NCBI GenBank assembly: GCA_018398805.1
Contig: JAGFBZ010001895.1
Location: forward strand, 3,121,001 to 3,185,000
Direction: 5' to 3'
Source of the DNA: Hirundichthys speculiger
Taxonomy: Eukaryota; Chordata; Actinopteri; Beloniformes; Exocoetidae
Length of the DNA stretch: 64,000 bases
The notes beneath the pieces are model-generated. The model was given only the letters and a program-made list of their open reading frames with translations, had not been told where the DNA came from and did not search any database. Below, piece by piece: positions 10,815-23,100 of the stretch. Position numbers and translations under genes: made by a program. How positions within the stretch are numbered: position 1 is the stretch's first letter; each line of letters begins with the position of its first letter.

Positions 10815-11660
10815 TAAAGTTTTAGGACAGGAATGTTGCCCCATTCGTATTTGATCCAGGATTCTAGCTCAGCAGTCCTGGGCTTGTTGACCACATAGAT
10901 GTAATATGTGGTGTAGCATTGTCTTGCTAAAATATGCAAGGCCTTCCCTGTCATGACAGGTGGTGCCAAAAATGCAGAAGAGTCGGGAGGTTCCAAACCA
11001 AAACGTCCTTTAATAAGTCTCACAAAACAAAAACCAAAGCTCAACCAGAATAGTCCAAGGATTGGGACAGCGTGGCAGGAACAGGGTACAAACAAAGCCA
11101 GGGTCTAATGGGGAAACCACAGATGGAAACACAGAGAAAATCAACAGTGAAAAAGCAACAGTCAGATCTGGCAAACTAAAAGGGAAAGAGAAAACTTAAA
11201 TGAGAGGCAGGTGCAAACAATCAGGGAAATACACGGAAGGAAGTGAAGCAGAACAAGATAGACTAAGGACAGGGAAGAAAATCAAGAATGCCTGCCATGG
11301 CCGACCCAGACCATGACATTTCCTGAAAGAGTTGTTGTCTGGATGGGACTATATGTTGCTCTGAAAACCTCTATGTTCTCTTCAGCATTGATGGTTCCTT
11401 TCCAGATGTGTAAGCTGCACATGCTATAGGCACTAATGCAACCCCATACCCTCAGAGGTGCAGACTTTTAAAAGTCTGGATGGTCCCTCTTCTCTTTAGT
11501 CTGCAGGACAGCAGCATCCGTGGTTCCCAGAAACATTTTAAATTTTGACTGATCTGACCACAGAGCAGTTTTCTATTATAGTCAGACCATGCTCATGTTT
11601 TAGATGAGCTGTGGCCCAGAAAAGATGGCATTGCCAGATCTTATTCACGAGACTAATAGC
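10815..11660 (-). mobile_element. Degenerate Tc1-like transposon, interrupted
   Basis: On the minus strand the sequence resembles the transposase-bearing family seen at 45090-46508. Phrases include GATGAGCTGTGGCCCAGAAAAGAT-type text, a CAGATGTGTAAGCTG block and a CTGACCACAGAGCAG block. It is interrupted by an unrelated segment of about 365 bp, from roughly 10961 to 11325. That segment is bracketed by CATGACA on both sides, a possible 7-bp target duplication. Confidence 0.6.
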
Positions 11661-11789
11661 ATATAAATAGCATATGAAAATAGAACTGTTAAAGGCACAA
11701 TCATAGAAAAATGAATCATTCCTAATCCACAACCACATTTTGGAGAAAGAAATCAACCTCATGTACTATTGTGAAACCTGCCAATATTA

Positions 11790-12660
11790 TAATAGAGACC
11801 TGAATATCCATGTTGACAACCCTTCTTGCCACTTAACAGCTAAATTTTTGCAACTACAGGACTGTCCCACCCGAACACACAGCATGTTATTCTCCCCCAC
11901 ACACACTGAGGGCACACGTTGGATCTTGTCATCACTGACTCTGCCCCATCAGCAACCTGCGAGTTTATGGCTTTGTTGTCTCTGATTATAAGGTCATTAA
12001 CCTGGAACAGCCATTTCTCTCTCCTAAATGCCAAAATGCCAATTTCAGATTCAGAATCTCAAAAACATAAACCCAGACAACTTAGGCCTCTGATCCCCAG
12101 CTGCTCGCCTCAGTGAACCACTTATCAGCTAGAGAATCAGTGAACTATTATAACAAATCTCTCTGGAGCCTTGTGGATTTTTGCACCCCACATCAAAACC
12201 AGAACAGTGACATTCTCTCCCTCAGCCCCGTGATACACCTCCCAACTATGGCAAATGAAGGCTGCTGGTCATGCCCTTGAGCAGCTTCTTAAAACATCTG
12301 GGCTCTTGCTTGCTAGGAGCACCAGAACCATTAGCAAAGTCACTCAAGAGTGCATGGCCAGAGTACTAGTCAAATCATCAACAGTCCTGGAAACTCCAAG
12401 CAGCTGTTCCCCACAATAAATCATTTCCTTAAACCCCGGCATGAAATAACAGGGACAGCCTAATACATTTCTTACTTCTTTTTTTTCAAAGGCAAGCTCG
12501 ACACCATCCGCTCTCATCTCTCTGGTTCTCATGCTTCATCTGTCCCTGTCCTGCCAGCCTTCAGTCTGGATTCTCCCACCCACTGTTTATCTTTCACAGT
12601 GTGAAGTGGAGGACATCATCGAGAAAATAAAGTGATCCACCTGTGCCTCAGACTAGAGTC
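11790..12660 (+). mobile_element. LINE endonuclease-region remnant
   Basis: Forward frames give LNIHVDNPSCHLTAKFLQL and then, after a frame change, LDLVITDSAPS: the end of an AP-endonuclease domain of a fish non-LTR element (D-x-N and T-LDLVIT motifs). The following text (to about 12660) fits the linker before the reverse transcriptase. Multiple frame breaks. Confidence 0.7.
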
Positions 12661-12766
12661 CTGCACGGATGGGGGTGAAATATAATTTACTTTATTGGAA
12701 ATGGGTTTAGGTCGGGTCAGACACAGAGGAAGTGTGGGTCTAAATTGTGGTTTATTTATATATATA

Positions 12767-13400
<634 letters not shown>

Positions 13401-14698
13401 CAAGTTAACGCGTTAACGCGTGATTAACGCAAAATAATTTTAACGCAACTATTATTTTAACGCGTGATTACGCGAGACTTAGCCTGGCCGTAGAGTAGGT
13501 TTAATGAGCCTCGGGCCCCGCCGTAGTTGTAGTCCTGTAGTCCTCCGTAGTCCTGTCAAACAGGAAGTCATGCACTGACGTCGACGGCCATGCCGCAGAC
13601 AGACAGATGTAAACATACCAACTTATCCCAACTACTGCTAACGGAGGTAAGTTCAGCTTCAAAACCTTGCCTAATGGCTAACTCCACAAGATAAATGTTG
13701 TTTGTGTTTGCTGTCGATGTGAATTTAGTTACCACCGGAGTCCGGTCACTTGACGGCTAATCAGAGCGCTGATGCAGAGAGCCCCCCCCCCTCGTTTGAA
13801 GCAAACCGCGAAAATATTTTGTATGAAGAACATAAGAGAAAATATTGAGTATATATATATAATATATAATGGATTTGGCATTGCAGCAATAAATAAACAT
13901 GCATTTGTTTTGCATAAAGCAAGCATTTGTGTACTCTCAAGGCAAGGCAACTTTATTTGTAGAGCACAATTAGTACACAAGGCAATTCAAAGTGCTTTAC
14001 AGATGCATAAAATCACAAGAAGGCAAATAGAATCATTCCATACAAGCATAAAAATAATCAATAATAAGTAAAATTAATTAACAAAAAAATTAATTAATTA
14101 AATAAAAAATGAAGAGTGCAGATAAAATCCTTCCAGTCATCATCTTCACATCTAAACAGAACTGTTTTTAGTCTGGATCTGAACATTGTCAGAGTTCAGG
14201 TCTGTCTCACATCTTCTGGAAGACTGTTCCAGATTTTAGGAGCATAAAACAGAAATGCAGCTTCACCTTGTTTAGTCCTGACTCTGGACACCAGCAGGAG
14301 ACCACTACCTGAGGTTCTCAGAGTCCAGGTTGGTTCATATGACTCTAACATGTCAGAGATGGACTTTGGAGCCATGAAGAGACTTGAACACAAGTAGAGC
14401 TGTTTTAAAGTCTATTCTCTGAGTGACAGGAAGCCAGAGACCTCAGGACTGGACTAATATGGTCATATTTACTGGTTCTAGTCAGGACCAGTGCAGAGAC
14501 CTCAGGACTGGACTAATATGGTCATATTTCCAGGTTCTAGTCAGGACTCGTATTAATAAGAATAATACAACTTGAAAAAGATCTGTATAAGGTAGATTTA
14601 GAACAGATGAAAATATGCGATTAATTTGCGATTAATCATGATTAACTATTGACAGTCATGCGATTAATCTGATTAATTATTTTGAGAAATTGACAGCC

Positions 14699-14702
<4 letters not shown>
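13401..14702. mobile_element. Non-autonomous hAT-like element, left tip replaced by AT repeat
   Basis: It begins CAAGTTAACGCGTTAACGCG and ends ATTGACAGCCCTAA. The right end is the inverted form of TAGGGCTGTCAAT, and GATTAATC-rich subterminal repeats lie before it (14615-14690). The first nine terminal bases seen at 10783 are absent on the left. A LINE fragment (13935-14560) interrupts the interior. Confidence 0.7.
13935..14560 (-). mobile_element. LINE ORF2 C-terminal fragment inserted in the hAT-like element
   Basis: Minus-strand translation gives LRTSGSGLLLVSRVRTKQGE and FYAPKIWNSLPEDVRQT, a typical fish LINE ORF2 C-terminus. The 3' tail lies at the low-coordinate end (reverse complement of AAGGCAAGGCAACTTTATTT). 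A roughly 65-bp unit (GAGACCTCAGGACTGGACTA...) is duplicated in tandem at 14434-14555. Confidence 0.8.

Positions 14703-14763
<61 letters not shown>
14700..14763. repeat. AT microsatellite followed by T run
   Basis: AT repeat to about 14737, then a run of about 25 T. It immediately abuts the right end of the hAT-like element. Confidence 0.9.
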
Positions 14764-16430
14764 CAACATTTGACAAATGTCAACATTTTCTAGAGATAAC
14801 AAAAATGACAATTTCTCCTTTCTTTAGGGAGCTCGAAGTTCTAATTGGGGGGGTCAAACTCCGCCAAACCCCCCCGTAATTCGCACTATGATTAGGGAGT
14901 TATAAGGGTGGAGGACGAATGACAGACTGAGTGGGAAGAGTGAAGAGGTTGGTGGCAGGATGGGCGGGGAAAGGGGAGGAAACTCAATGAGGCAAACTGT
15001 CCTTAATTTGCTTAAGCCCAGGATTTTTGGATTACCTTTTGCAATTAATCTTGTTATGCTGCTGTGCAGTGACAGAGGGAGGTCTGTCATAGGGTGGAGC
15101 TTTCCGTGTGTGTGTGTGTGTGTGAGTGTGTGTGTGCATGCACACACTTGAATGTCACAGTTTGCATGTGATTGCAACAACTGACAGATGGAACGTCTTA
15201 CAGACAGGGCACATAAGTCCTGAAGCTAAAGGCATGATTACCAAAAACTGACTTTTTTTTTTTCAAAATTATTTTTCATTCTTTTATTTGCTTTGTGGCA
15301 GAAGAACAAGGTAAATACAACTTTTCTCTTCATTTTATTTAGACATACAAGTTTAGACATGTTAGAGCTTTGATTACATTACATTGGATGGGGCTGGAAA
15401 TGAAAAAAACATAACAGTGAAGGAGAATGATGACAATTTATTTTTGTTAATATTGCAGATGTATTACATAAAACTGAAAACATTTTTATTCACATTTTAA
15501 AGTAGAAGAAGCAGAGATGAAAATGATAAAGTAATTGGTGATTGATTACGTATTAATCTCTTTCTGCACTGTATACCAGTTGTGAAAAAGATGTATCAAA
15601 TCTAATTTAATGTTTAATGCATGTCTGCCTCCGCCAGTTTTTCTGTCACAAAGTCCATTCAGTGAGCAGCAAAACTCCTTACTCATTCAGGTGAAGGAGG
15701 CAGAGAGGGAAAAGGGAAAAATAAAATGAATAAGAATAAACAGAAAGATGATTAAGACAAACAGAGAGCTAATCAAGAAGAGGAAGAGAGGTGAATAAAC
15801 AAATAATAGTTTTGTCACACTAAACTTGAAATGGTGAGCATGTTTAACCTCTAAATAATCAAAATTATGCTCAATAAAATGTTTGTACCTTAGCGCATCA
15901 AAGAAGGTTGGGATGAAACCTTTTTTTCAACAGCAATCTGTCCCTTGTAGAAAAACTTGAGTACTGCTAAAAAGTCACAATTTGGGTTTTCACCAGAAAA
16001 AAATAAAAGTATTATAGTAATGATTATTTAACAACTGAACTGACACATTGAGTGTCTTTCCAGTCCTGAAATAAGCACGTTAGAAGACATTTCCCATGGT
16101 TGTAGAAATAGACGCCACACTATTTCAGACAGATCAAATTTTCCCAACAAGGCAAATTACCATAATTATTCGGTATAAAATGAAAAATTCAGAATAATGT
16201 TACAAATGTTATCAACAAAGCAACCAAGAAGAAATCCACAAAAATTAGGTGAACAACTACATCATTGCATCATTAAAACCTGAAATGATAGTAAGATAAC
16301 CATAATCTTTAAGAACAAATAATGTATAAATATCTTCCCGGATCATTATTGTGAATCACATGAATATTTAGTGAAATCTAATCCAACAAAATAATTGCAG
16401 AACTTCACTCTTTAATACTGAAAATGCATA
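14764..16430. other. No gene seen
   Basis: Contains a GT microsatellite near 15106-15134 and otherwise ordinary AT-rich sequence. No exon or transposon ends were recognised. Confidence 0.5.
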
Positions 16431-16665
16431 CAGCAGGTAAAATTAGTATTGAACATGTCACCATTTTTCTCAGTAAATACTTCTGAAGGTGCTACTTTTT
16501 TTCCTTGCCGCTGTTTGGCTTCAAAGGTTTTCTCCCAGTTAGGGAGTTTTTACTCTTATCATTAATTTTTGCTCAGGGGTCATACTCAGTTCTCAGGTCT
16601 TTGAACAGTGTCCAGACAATTTCTATTGTATTAGATGCTATACAAAAAAAGATTATTTCAACTGA
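16431..16665. repeat. Truncated Tc1-type MITE end plus LINE 3' tail
   Basis: 16431-16490 begins CAGCAGGTAAAATTAGTATT, matching the end of a common fish Tc1-type MITE; its other end is absent. At 16500-16665 a different repeat follows. It carries TTCCTTGCCGCTGTTTGGCT and TTAGATGCTATACAAAAAAA, resembling the 3' tail of a fish LINE family. Confidence 0.55.
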
Positions 16666-16689
16666 TTGAGCTGCAGATCATGAAATGCC

Positions 16690-18330
16690 AGTACACCTGG
16701 GCCAGATACTGCCCAACAAACAGCATATTTGCTTTACTCTGATGCCTCCATGATGAAAGTGTCATGCAACTGAAATCCTGCCAGCCTTTTGTTAAACCTT
16801 CTCCTGGCTATTCTACCAGTAAGCCTTCCCATGCCTGGCATTTGAAAGCTCAGGTACCTCCATGTTCCTCTGCCACCACCTTTATCTTCCTAACAGGGAA
16901 ACTACTGGATCTCCAGTGTCACCTCAGACGCATCCATCACACAGAGGTCCCAAATAAACAATATTCAGCTTCTTCAATAAGGATCCAAGCGAGTTCTCCC
17001 AACTGAAGCCCTTGAGAACCTTTTACCACCTAATGGCATAGAGCAATATAATACCAAATTCTTATGATATTCTAAAGCTTGAGAAAGCTCATCTGGTAGC
17101 AGATTCCTTTCTGAACACACCTTTCCCCTATTCTGACACAATGGCTACTCTGAATGACAGAGTCCCATGTGATGGCTCTTATGAAGATAGCTCAAGTAAG
17201 TCAACATTTTGGGCAAAGAATATAAAACAGAGGCTGAGATGCAGATCACATGTGGAGTGACTTCTGCACAAGTTACCATTAGAAATGAGGTCAGAGTTCT
17301 GCTGACAAATGGATCACTGACCTGGCATTGTGTACACCCTTCTTGATCTGTCACAGTGGCTCCACTATGAGGCATGGTATCAAAGCTTTAATTCACAAGC
17401 CATGAATAAAAGGACAGAGACAAGGGCAAAAGCAAGATTCCAGGTGAGCGGCCAAACCATCCACTGGTTTACTACCATATTGTACAGAAAGAACAAAGTT
17501 GCAGACAAGAAGGCCCTTGAATCATCTCCCAAGTCAGCTCAATCACTTAAGAAGAAAGGCATGGCAAAGGCCTTCTGATCATATTGCAACAATGATGATT
17601 ATTACCTCAGTCAGTGTTTTTCCCTTTAAAGCCTTTTTAAGGACCAGATAACAGACTGGATTCAAATGAATTATTCCCAAAGGGAAATCAAATATAATTT
17701 CAAAACACATGTTGCACATGTGTTTTAATTTCAATGCACATGGAAGAAGCCATGCAAAATCTGGAAAGGCAAACGCCTACAGATCTTACATGAAGTCATC
17801 TCTAAGAATGTTATCCAGGAAGATTCCTGCCTGCTGAGTTCAGCCACAGACATATTATACCTGGACAAGCCTGCAGACTGCAAACAAGTTCTTCTCAAAG
17901 TTGTCAGACTCCTGCTTCAAGAAAAGACACTTGACACCTATGCTGTGCTGTATTATGAATCTGAGTGTACTATGCTGCTCTACATCGCTGCTTCCAAACT
18001 TAGCATCAGAGGTACAGAGGAGAGTCTGAGCTCTGAGGATGACCTGCCAAGGTGTTCAAACCATCAATGGTTCCTCAGTGTCATTCCAGATATCACTAGC
18101 ATGCCAGCCTCAGAAGATCGTCCAGATTAAAGCAGCCTTTATAGACAAATACCTCAGCCTGGCTGAACATTCTGATCCCTTTAACATCCCGAGCACACAT
18201 AAACAGCTCTTCTCTTGCAGCTATTCAAGCATGTACATCCTTTCCTGCTCACTGGCACTGTCCACTTTTACTATAATAACACCGGTTTCATCAGTTTCTC
18301 TTGGACCATCAGGTGGCCAGATGCCATAAA
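16690..18330 (+). mobile_element. BEL/Pao LTR retrotransposon remnant (gag to protease)
   Basis: Broken forward frames recall Pao gag-pol. A gag C-terminal block reads MYTLLDLSQWLHYEAWYQSF (17330 on). A degenerate zinc-knuckle region lies around 17700-17770. The protease-type segment has ADCKQVLLKVVRLLL then TYAVLYYESECTML and AASKLSIRGTEESL (17870-18030). In active relatives a D-[ED]-G/S protease motif is expected where YYESE now stands, so the catalytic Asp appears lost. No LTRs were identified. The assignment rests on protein similarity recognised by eye. Confidence 0.65.
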
Positions 18331-18365
18331 GACTCAAGTCGAATAAGTTGAGTCTTTATGGCATC
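18320..18365. repeat. 18-bp perfect inverted repeat (hairpin)
   Basis: GATGCCATAAAGACTCAA at 18320-18337 is exactly reverse-complementary to 18348-18365, with a 10-nt spacer. It sits at the 3' edge of the BEL/Pao remnant and belongs to no recognised terminator or RNA gene. Confidence 0.9.
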
Positions 18366-18489
18366 TACAGGTAGTTGCGTGATGCAGGTCCCTGTAGCAT
18401 TCTGTGCCCAACTCTTCTATGACAGTTGATACAGAGTAATGAGAAAAATATTTTTTTTCTATATATAGAGGACAATATATTATTTTCTT

Positions 18490-19181
18490 TTAAGTCAGAA
18501 GTCTTTACACTAGGTTCTGATGCCTTTTAACAATTTGGGAAAGCGCAGATGACGATGTCATGGTTTGGATGCTTCAGTTTGGTTAACTGACAGCCTTTGA
18601 GTTATTTGGAGGTGCAACTGTGGATGTAAGGCACACCTCAAATACACAGCTTCCTTTTGTGACATCATGGGAAAATCAACACAAGTCAGATAAAATATCA
18701 GAACAATTGTGGCCCTCCACAAGTTTGGTTCATCCTTTGGTACAATCTCCTGATGCCTGAAGGTGTTCAAACAGTTAGACACAACTGAAGTACAGGTGTG
18801 GCAGCATCATGTTGTGGGGGTGTTACATGAGGAGGGACTGGTGTACTTCATAAAATAGATGGACCTACAGTTCTGTCAATAAGGATGAGACAAAATTCCA
18901 GCAAACTATTTTGAGAACTTTGTGGAAGGAAAATGAAAATGTTCGACCCAAGTCATACAGTCTAAAGGCAATGCTATCAAATACTAAGGAAATGCATGAA
19001 AACTTTGCAAAAAGTTAAAAAAAAATCTCTCTCTTTCATTGATCTTTGTCATCTAGCAAATAGAAATCATTTTTGTAGTCCTAACTGACAGTGATTTAAT
19101 GTCAGACAAGTGAGACAAGAAGAAAGGTTATATGTCTTTTTATACAGTGATGACACAGTATGATTCTGGTTTCAACTGTAT
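18490..19181 (+). mobile_element. Internally deleted Tc1-like element (Sleeping Beauty/Tdr type)
   Basis: The left part has GTCAGAAGTCTTTACACTAG and TGACATCATGGGAAAATCAA. The middle has GGCAGCATCATGTTGTGGGG (transposase catalytic-domain text). The end is TTTCAACTGTA, as in the right terminus of Tdr/Sleeping Beauty elements. The central transposase, including the first catalytic Asp region, is deleted. Confidence 0.8.
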
Positions 19182-20160
19182 GTGGCATCTACTAGTTAGG
19201 GCATTTTCAAATGTTATGCCAGCATGGCATAAGTGGCATAACAAAGCATAACTGGTATGTCTGTAGATCCTGCCATAAATCATAAATCAAAATTCTTTCT
19301 ATCTCTCACTTTGAACTGTGATTTAGAGGCTGGATTATTATTATTTTTTTCTATTTGGTAGCACTTGATTGTGCCTTAAACAATGTAACATGGACAAAGC
19401 ACTTAGCTGCTTTTCAATACAGAGGTAAATCTTATTGTCACTCTTCCATATGTCGATGAAAGTATTTTAAACATACAAATTGACTTTACTGGAATAAATG
19501 AATTCTTACAGTAAAAACTGTAGCTACAATGAGCTCATACTTACTATTTAACATACTGAATTTTCAGTTCAGTTTAGTTCAAAGTGCGCATTGTGGCTTT
19601 GCTACTTTTATTAACGTAAATGAAGTAAGGTGAAGATTATTTATGTTTAAGAGTAAAATTATACATAAAAAATATTTTCTATGGGACTATCTTACAACAA
19701 TGAGACATCTATATATATATGTGTAATCTTAAGCAAATGAACTGTTTGAAATGGAGGTCAGATGTCTGTTCAGAGGCAGAGGAGTGGTAGAGGATTATAA
19801 AGATTAGTCAGGTCAAAGGGTGAAAAGGGAAAAACTTGACAGAGGGACAGATTTGGGGAAAAAAAGAGAAGCAGGAACCCTTGTCTACTTTATAAAGGGT
19901 ATTAGAGTGCTCTTAGTACAAGCAGCTCAGTCTTGTCATAGTACTTAAAGACTATATTTAATTATTTGAATAGAAACTGAATGAATGGATAATCTAAATG
20001 CTTGATGGCTTCACTACAACTTTATGACTATATATTTTATTGCATTATGCTTATAATGTACCTTAATTAAATGCTTTGTGATGTTTTTAATCTAACTGAG
20101 TAGATTTAACACAATTTTAAAACATGACTACCTCTTGCTTTCTGTCTTTTGGTTTTTTTC
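19182..20160. other. Likely 5' intron or upstream DNA of the synaptotagmin gene
   Basis: No exon recognised. It ends in a pyrimidine tract and CAG at 20160-20162, a good splice acceptor, which implies that at least one non-coding or coding exon of the synaptotagmin lies upstream. Confidence 0.5.
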
Positions 20161-20169
20161 AGAGCAAAG

Positions 20170-23100
20170 ATGCGATTGGTCACTGTGGCAGGGGGACGAC
20201 TCAAAAGGGCAGCAGAGGAGGAGGAAAGGGAGACCCCGACCACCTCCCCCACCCCCTTCACACCACTCCAGCCACCAGTTCATGAGCATGAAGAACAAGT
20301 TCTTCAATGAACTCACACACCTGCCAAGTGAGCACAGAGAAATGTTCAGACAAGTACACTTTAACTTTGTGCATGTCTAAAAAAGGGCAGATGATGTACA
20401 ATTATGCAATTATACATACATATTTAATTAATAGAAAGCAATCAGTCTCTCATCACGTTTAATCAAAGGGTCAGTTAACTGGCGTTTTAGAAATAAAGCC
20501 CAGTTTTCTGGTCACGATGAGTCTTTCTTAGCCTGTAAACAACTGGATAATCTCTGAAGCAGCTTTTCTAAGAATAAGTATATAAAAAATATGTGATCAC
20601 AAGGGCAAAAAATGAACAAATTTCAATAATATAGACTCAAAAGGTTGTCACCTCAAGCCTCCTTTTCACATCATAGTTTCATCTAAGTTGTCTTTTCATT
20701 TCATTTTAATTCATTTGCTGTTTCATTTCTTTACTCTGTCCTCTCTCATTTCCTCTTCTTGTGACCAATCTGCTTCCACTATTCAAGATCATAAACTCAA
20801 GAGTAAGTCCATCTGGTGTCTCCTATCAAAGCGCTTTCCCTTTTTCAAGCAGTATGTGTGATGTTTCTTTTCTACTTCTGGCAAAAAGAAACTTCCATAT
20901 AGTGGTCATGCTGTGTCAGGGCAAGAAAACCTGATGTCATTAAGCTGCTCATTGCCACATCAGAGGGAATAATACCTGTTTTTATTTAATTTAAGCTACT
21001 AACTAGCTATTGTCTTCCTCTCACTCCTTTTGACAGTGCCCATGTGGGCTGTGGGTGCCATTGTGGTTGTAATCCTTGCCCTTATCGCCTGCATGGGATT
21101 CTGCATCTACAAGAAGTGTTTCAATAAGGGTAAGAAGCCCAAGAAGGTACGTGAAAGGAAAGGAGGAAGGGGGCGCAGAAAGAAGGACAAAGAGGGAGAG
21201 GATGGAGAAGATAAAAAGGTAAGAAAAGATGACATGACGTGTTGATGTGTATAAGTATGATCTGCTTGGTAAATCTTCAAAGGCATTTCCCCAGAAGACC
21301 TTGAATAGCAGGCTTCCCCATGAACGTGCATGGAAATAAGCCGATATAGATAAAGGATGGATGAATAGTAGGCTTGTGGCTTGGGAATAGCAGTGTTTAG
21401 AATATTGACAGTGGATAATTTGTTCTACGACTTTTGTTTATGAATTGTGGTACTTGCATATTCCAAATTATGTAAAAATATAATGAAATGTCATGAATAG
21501 ACATAGGGCAAAGACAGTCAGAGAGGCCAGACTGAGATGGTTTGGACATGTACAGAGGAGGGGTAGTGAATATATCGGTAGGATGAGGAGGCTGGAACTG
21601 CCAGACAGGAGGCCTAGAGGAAGACCAAATAGAAGATTTATGGATATAGTGAAGTTAGTTTGTGGGAGAGAAGAGGATGCAGAGGATAGGGTTAGATGGA
21701 GGGAGATGATTTGCTGTGGCGACTCCTGAAGGGAAAAGCAGAAAGAAAAAGATTAGAGATAGGACAAAGAATCATATGGTGAAAATGGTTGTGAGAATAT
21801 ATTGATCAATTTGATTAGAAAACCTGGACACAGATTTGCAAAAGATCACATTTATGTAAGTAAATCACATTTTCTATACTGTGTCCATACGATTAACTTA
21901 AACTTGGGTTTTGAAATCTTCCAAATCCTCTTCAATTATGATTTAACTTCCAGTCAGGGATTCAGTTGAACCAGCTGTTTATTTAGATGAGCACATTATA
22001 TATCTAAGATATATCTAAGGGTATATTTGAACATTATTATTTTATATTATGCTTTTCATATTCTCTTTTCCTTAAAATTTTTAATGGGACTTTGTGACCA
22101 CTATACATCATTACTGAAGAGAACATGCATACTGTATATTTGAGTTTAACACAAGCATCACCCACTCACCACTATGCAACTTTTCCAGGATGGGGAAGAT
22201 GGAAAGGAGGAAGAAGAGAAAGAGTCCTTTGGCAGACTGGAGTACACACTGGACTATAACTTTACTGATAACCAAGTACATAATGCTTACACACTCACAC
22301 CACCAGCATTTGAGAACAAAACAAGTTTTTCATTTCCAGAGTTTTGGCACTTGGGAATATATCTGACCGCAGTTCAACTAATTTCTGGCTTTTATTCCAT
22401 TCAGCTGATAGTGGGTATTCTTCAAGCTCAGGATCTTCCAGCTATGGACATGGGAGGGACCTCAGATCCCTATGTGAAAGTCTACATGCTGCCAGACAAG
22501 AAAAAGAAGTTTGAGACCAAAGTCCAGCGCAAGAACCTATGTCCTGTCTTCAATGAGACTTTCAACTTCAAGGTTTGAAAAGTCAAAGAGTCAAAGAGTT
22601 TGATAGATTTATCATCAACAGTTTGAACGAATCAGTATCAAGTTTCATTAAAGGGTATACAGCACACTGTAATTATACTTCTTTTAATACACTTACTTTC
22701 CAGATAGCCTATAGTGACTTGGGTGGCCAGACTCTTGTACTTCAGGTTTTTGACTTTGACCGTTTTGGTAAACATGATGTCATTGGAGAAATCAAGATCG
22801 CCATGAATAGTATAGACCTTGGACAACCAATACATGAATGGAAAGATCTAGTCGGAGGTGAAAAGGAGGAGGTATGTATTTATTTCAACTGGAAACGTAA
22901 ATGATAAATATAACATGAATACATAACATTAGTTACAAAATAATCAACTGCTTCATGTGTCTTGTCTGTTCTGTTTTCGTGATAGCAAGAGAAGCTGGGT
23001 GACATCTGTATTTCCCTGCGTTATGTCCCCACGGCTGGCAAGCTCACAGTTAATGTAATGGAGGCCAAGAATCTAAAGAAGATGGATGTTGGAGGACTGT

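Noticed and set aside
20128..20380. Pro-rich and Gly-rich open frames over the first synaptotagmin exon
   Set aside because: Shadow frames of the C-rich coding exon. The plus frame crosses the splice acceptor, and only its MSMKNKFF end is real coding sequence.
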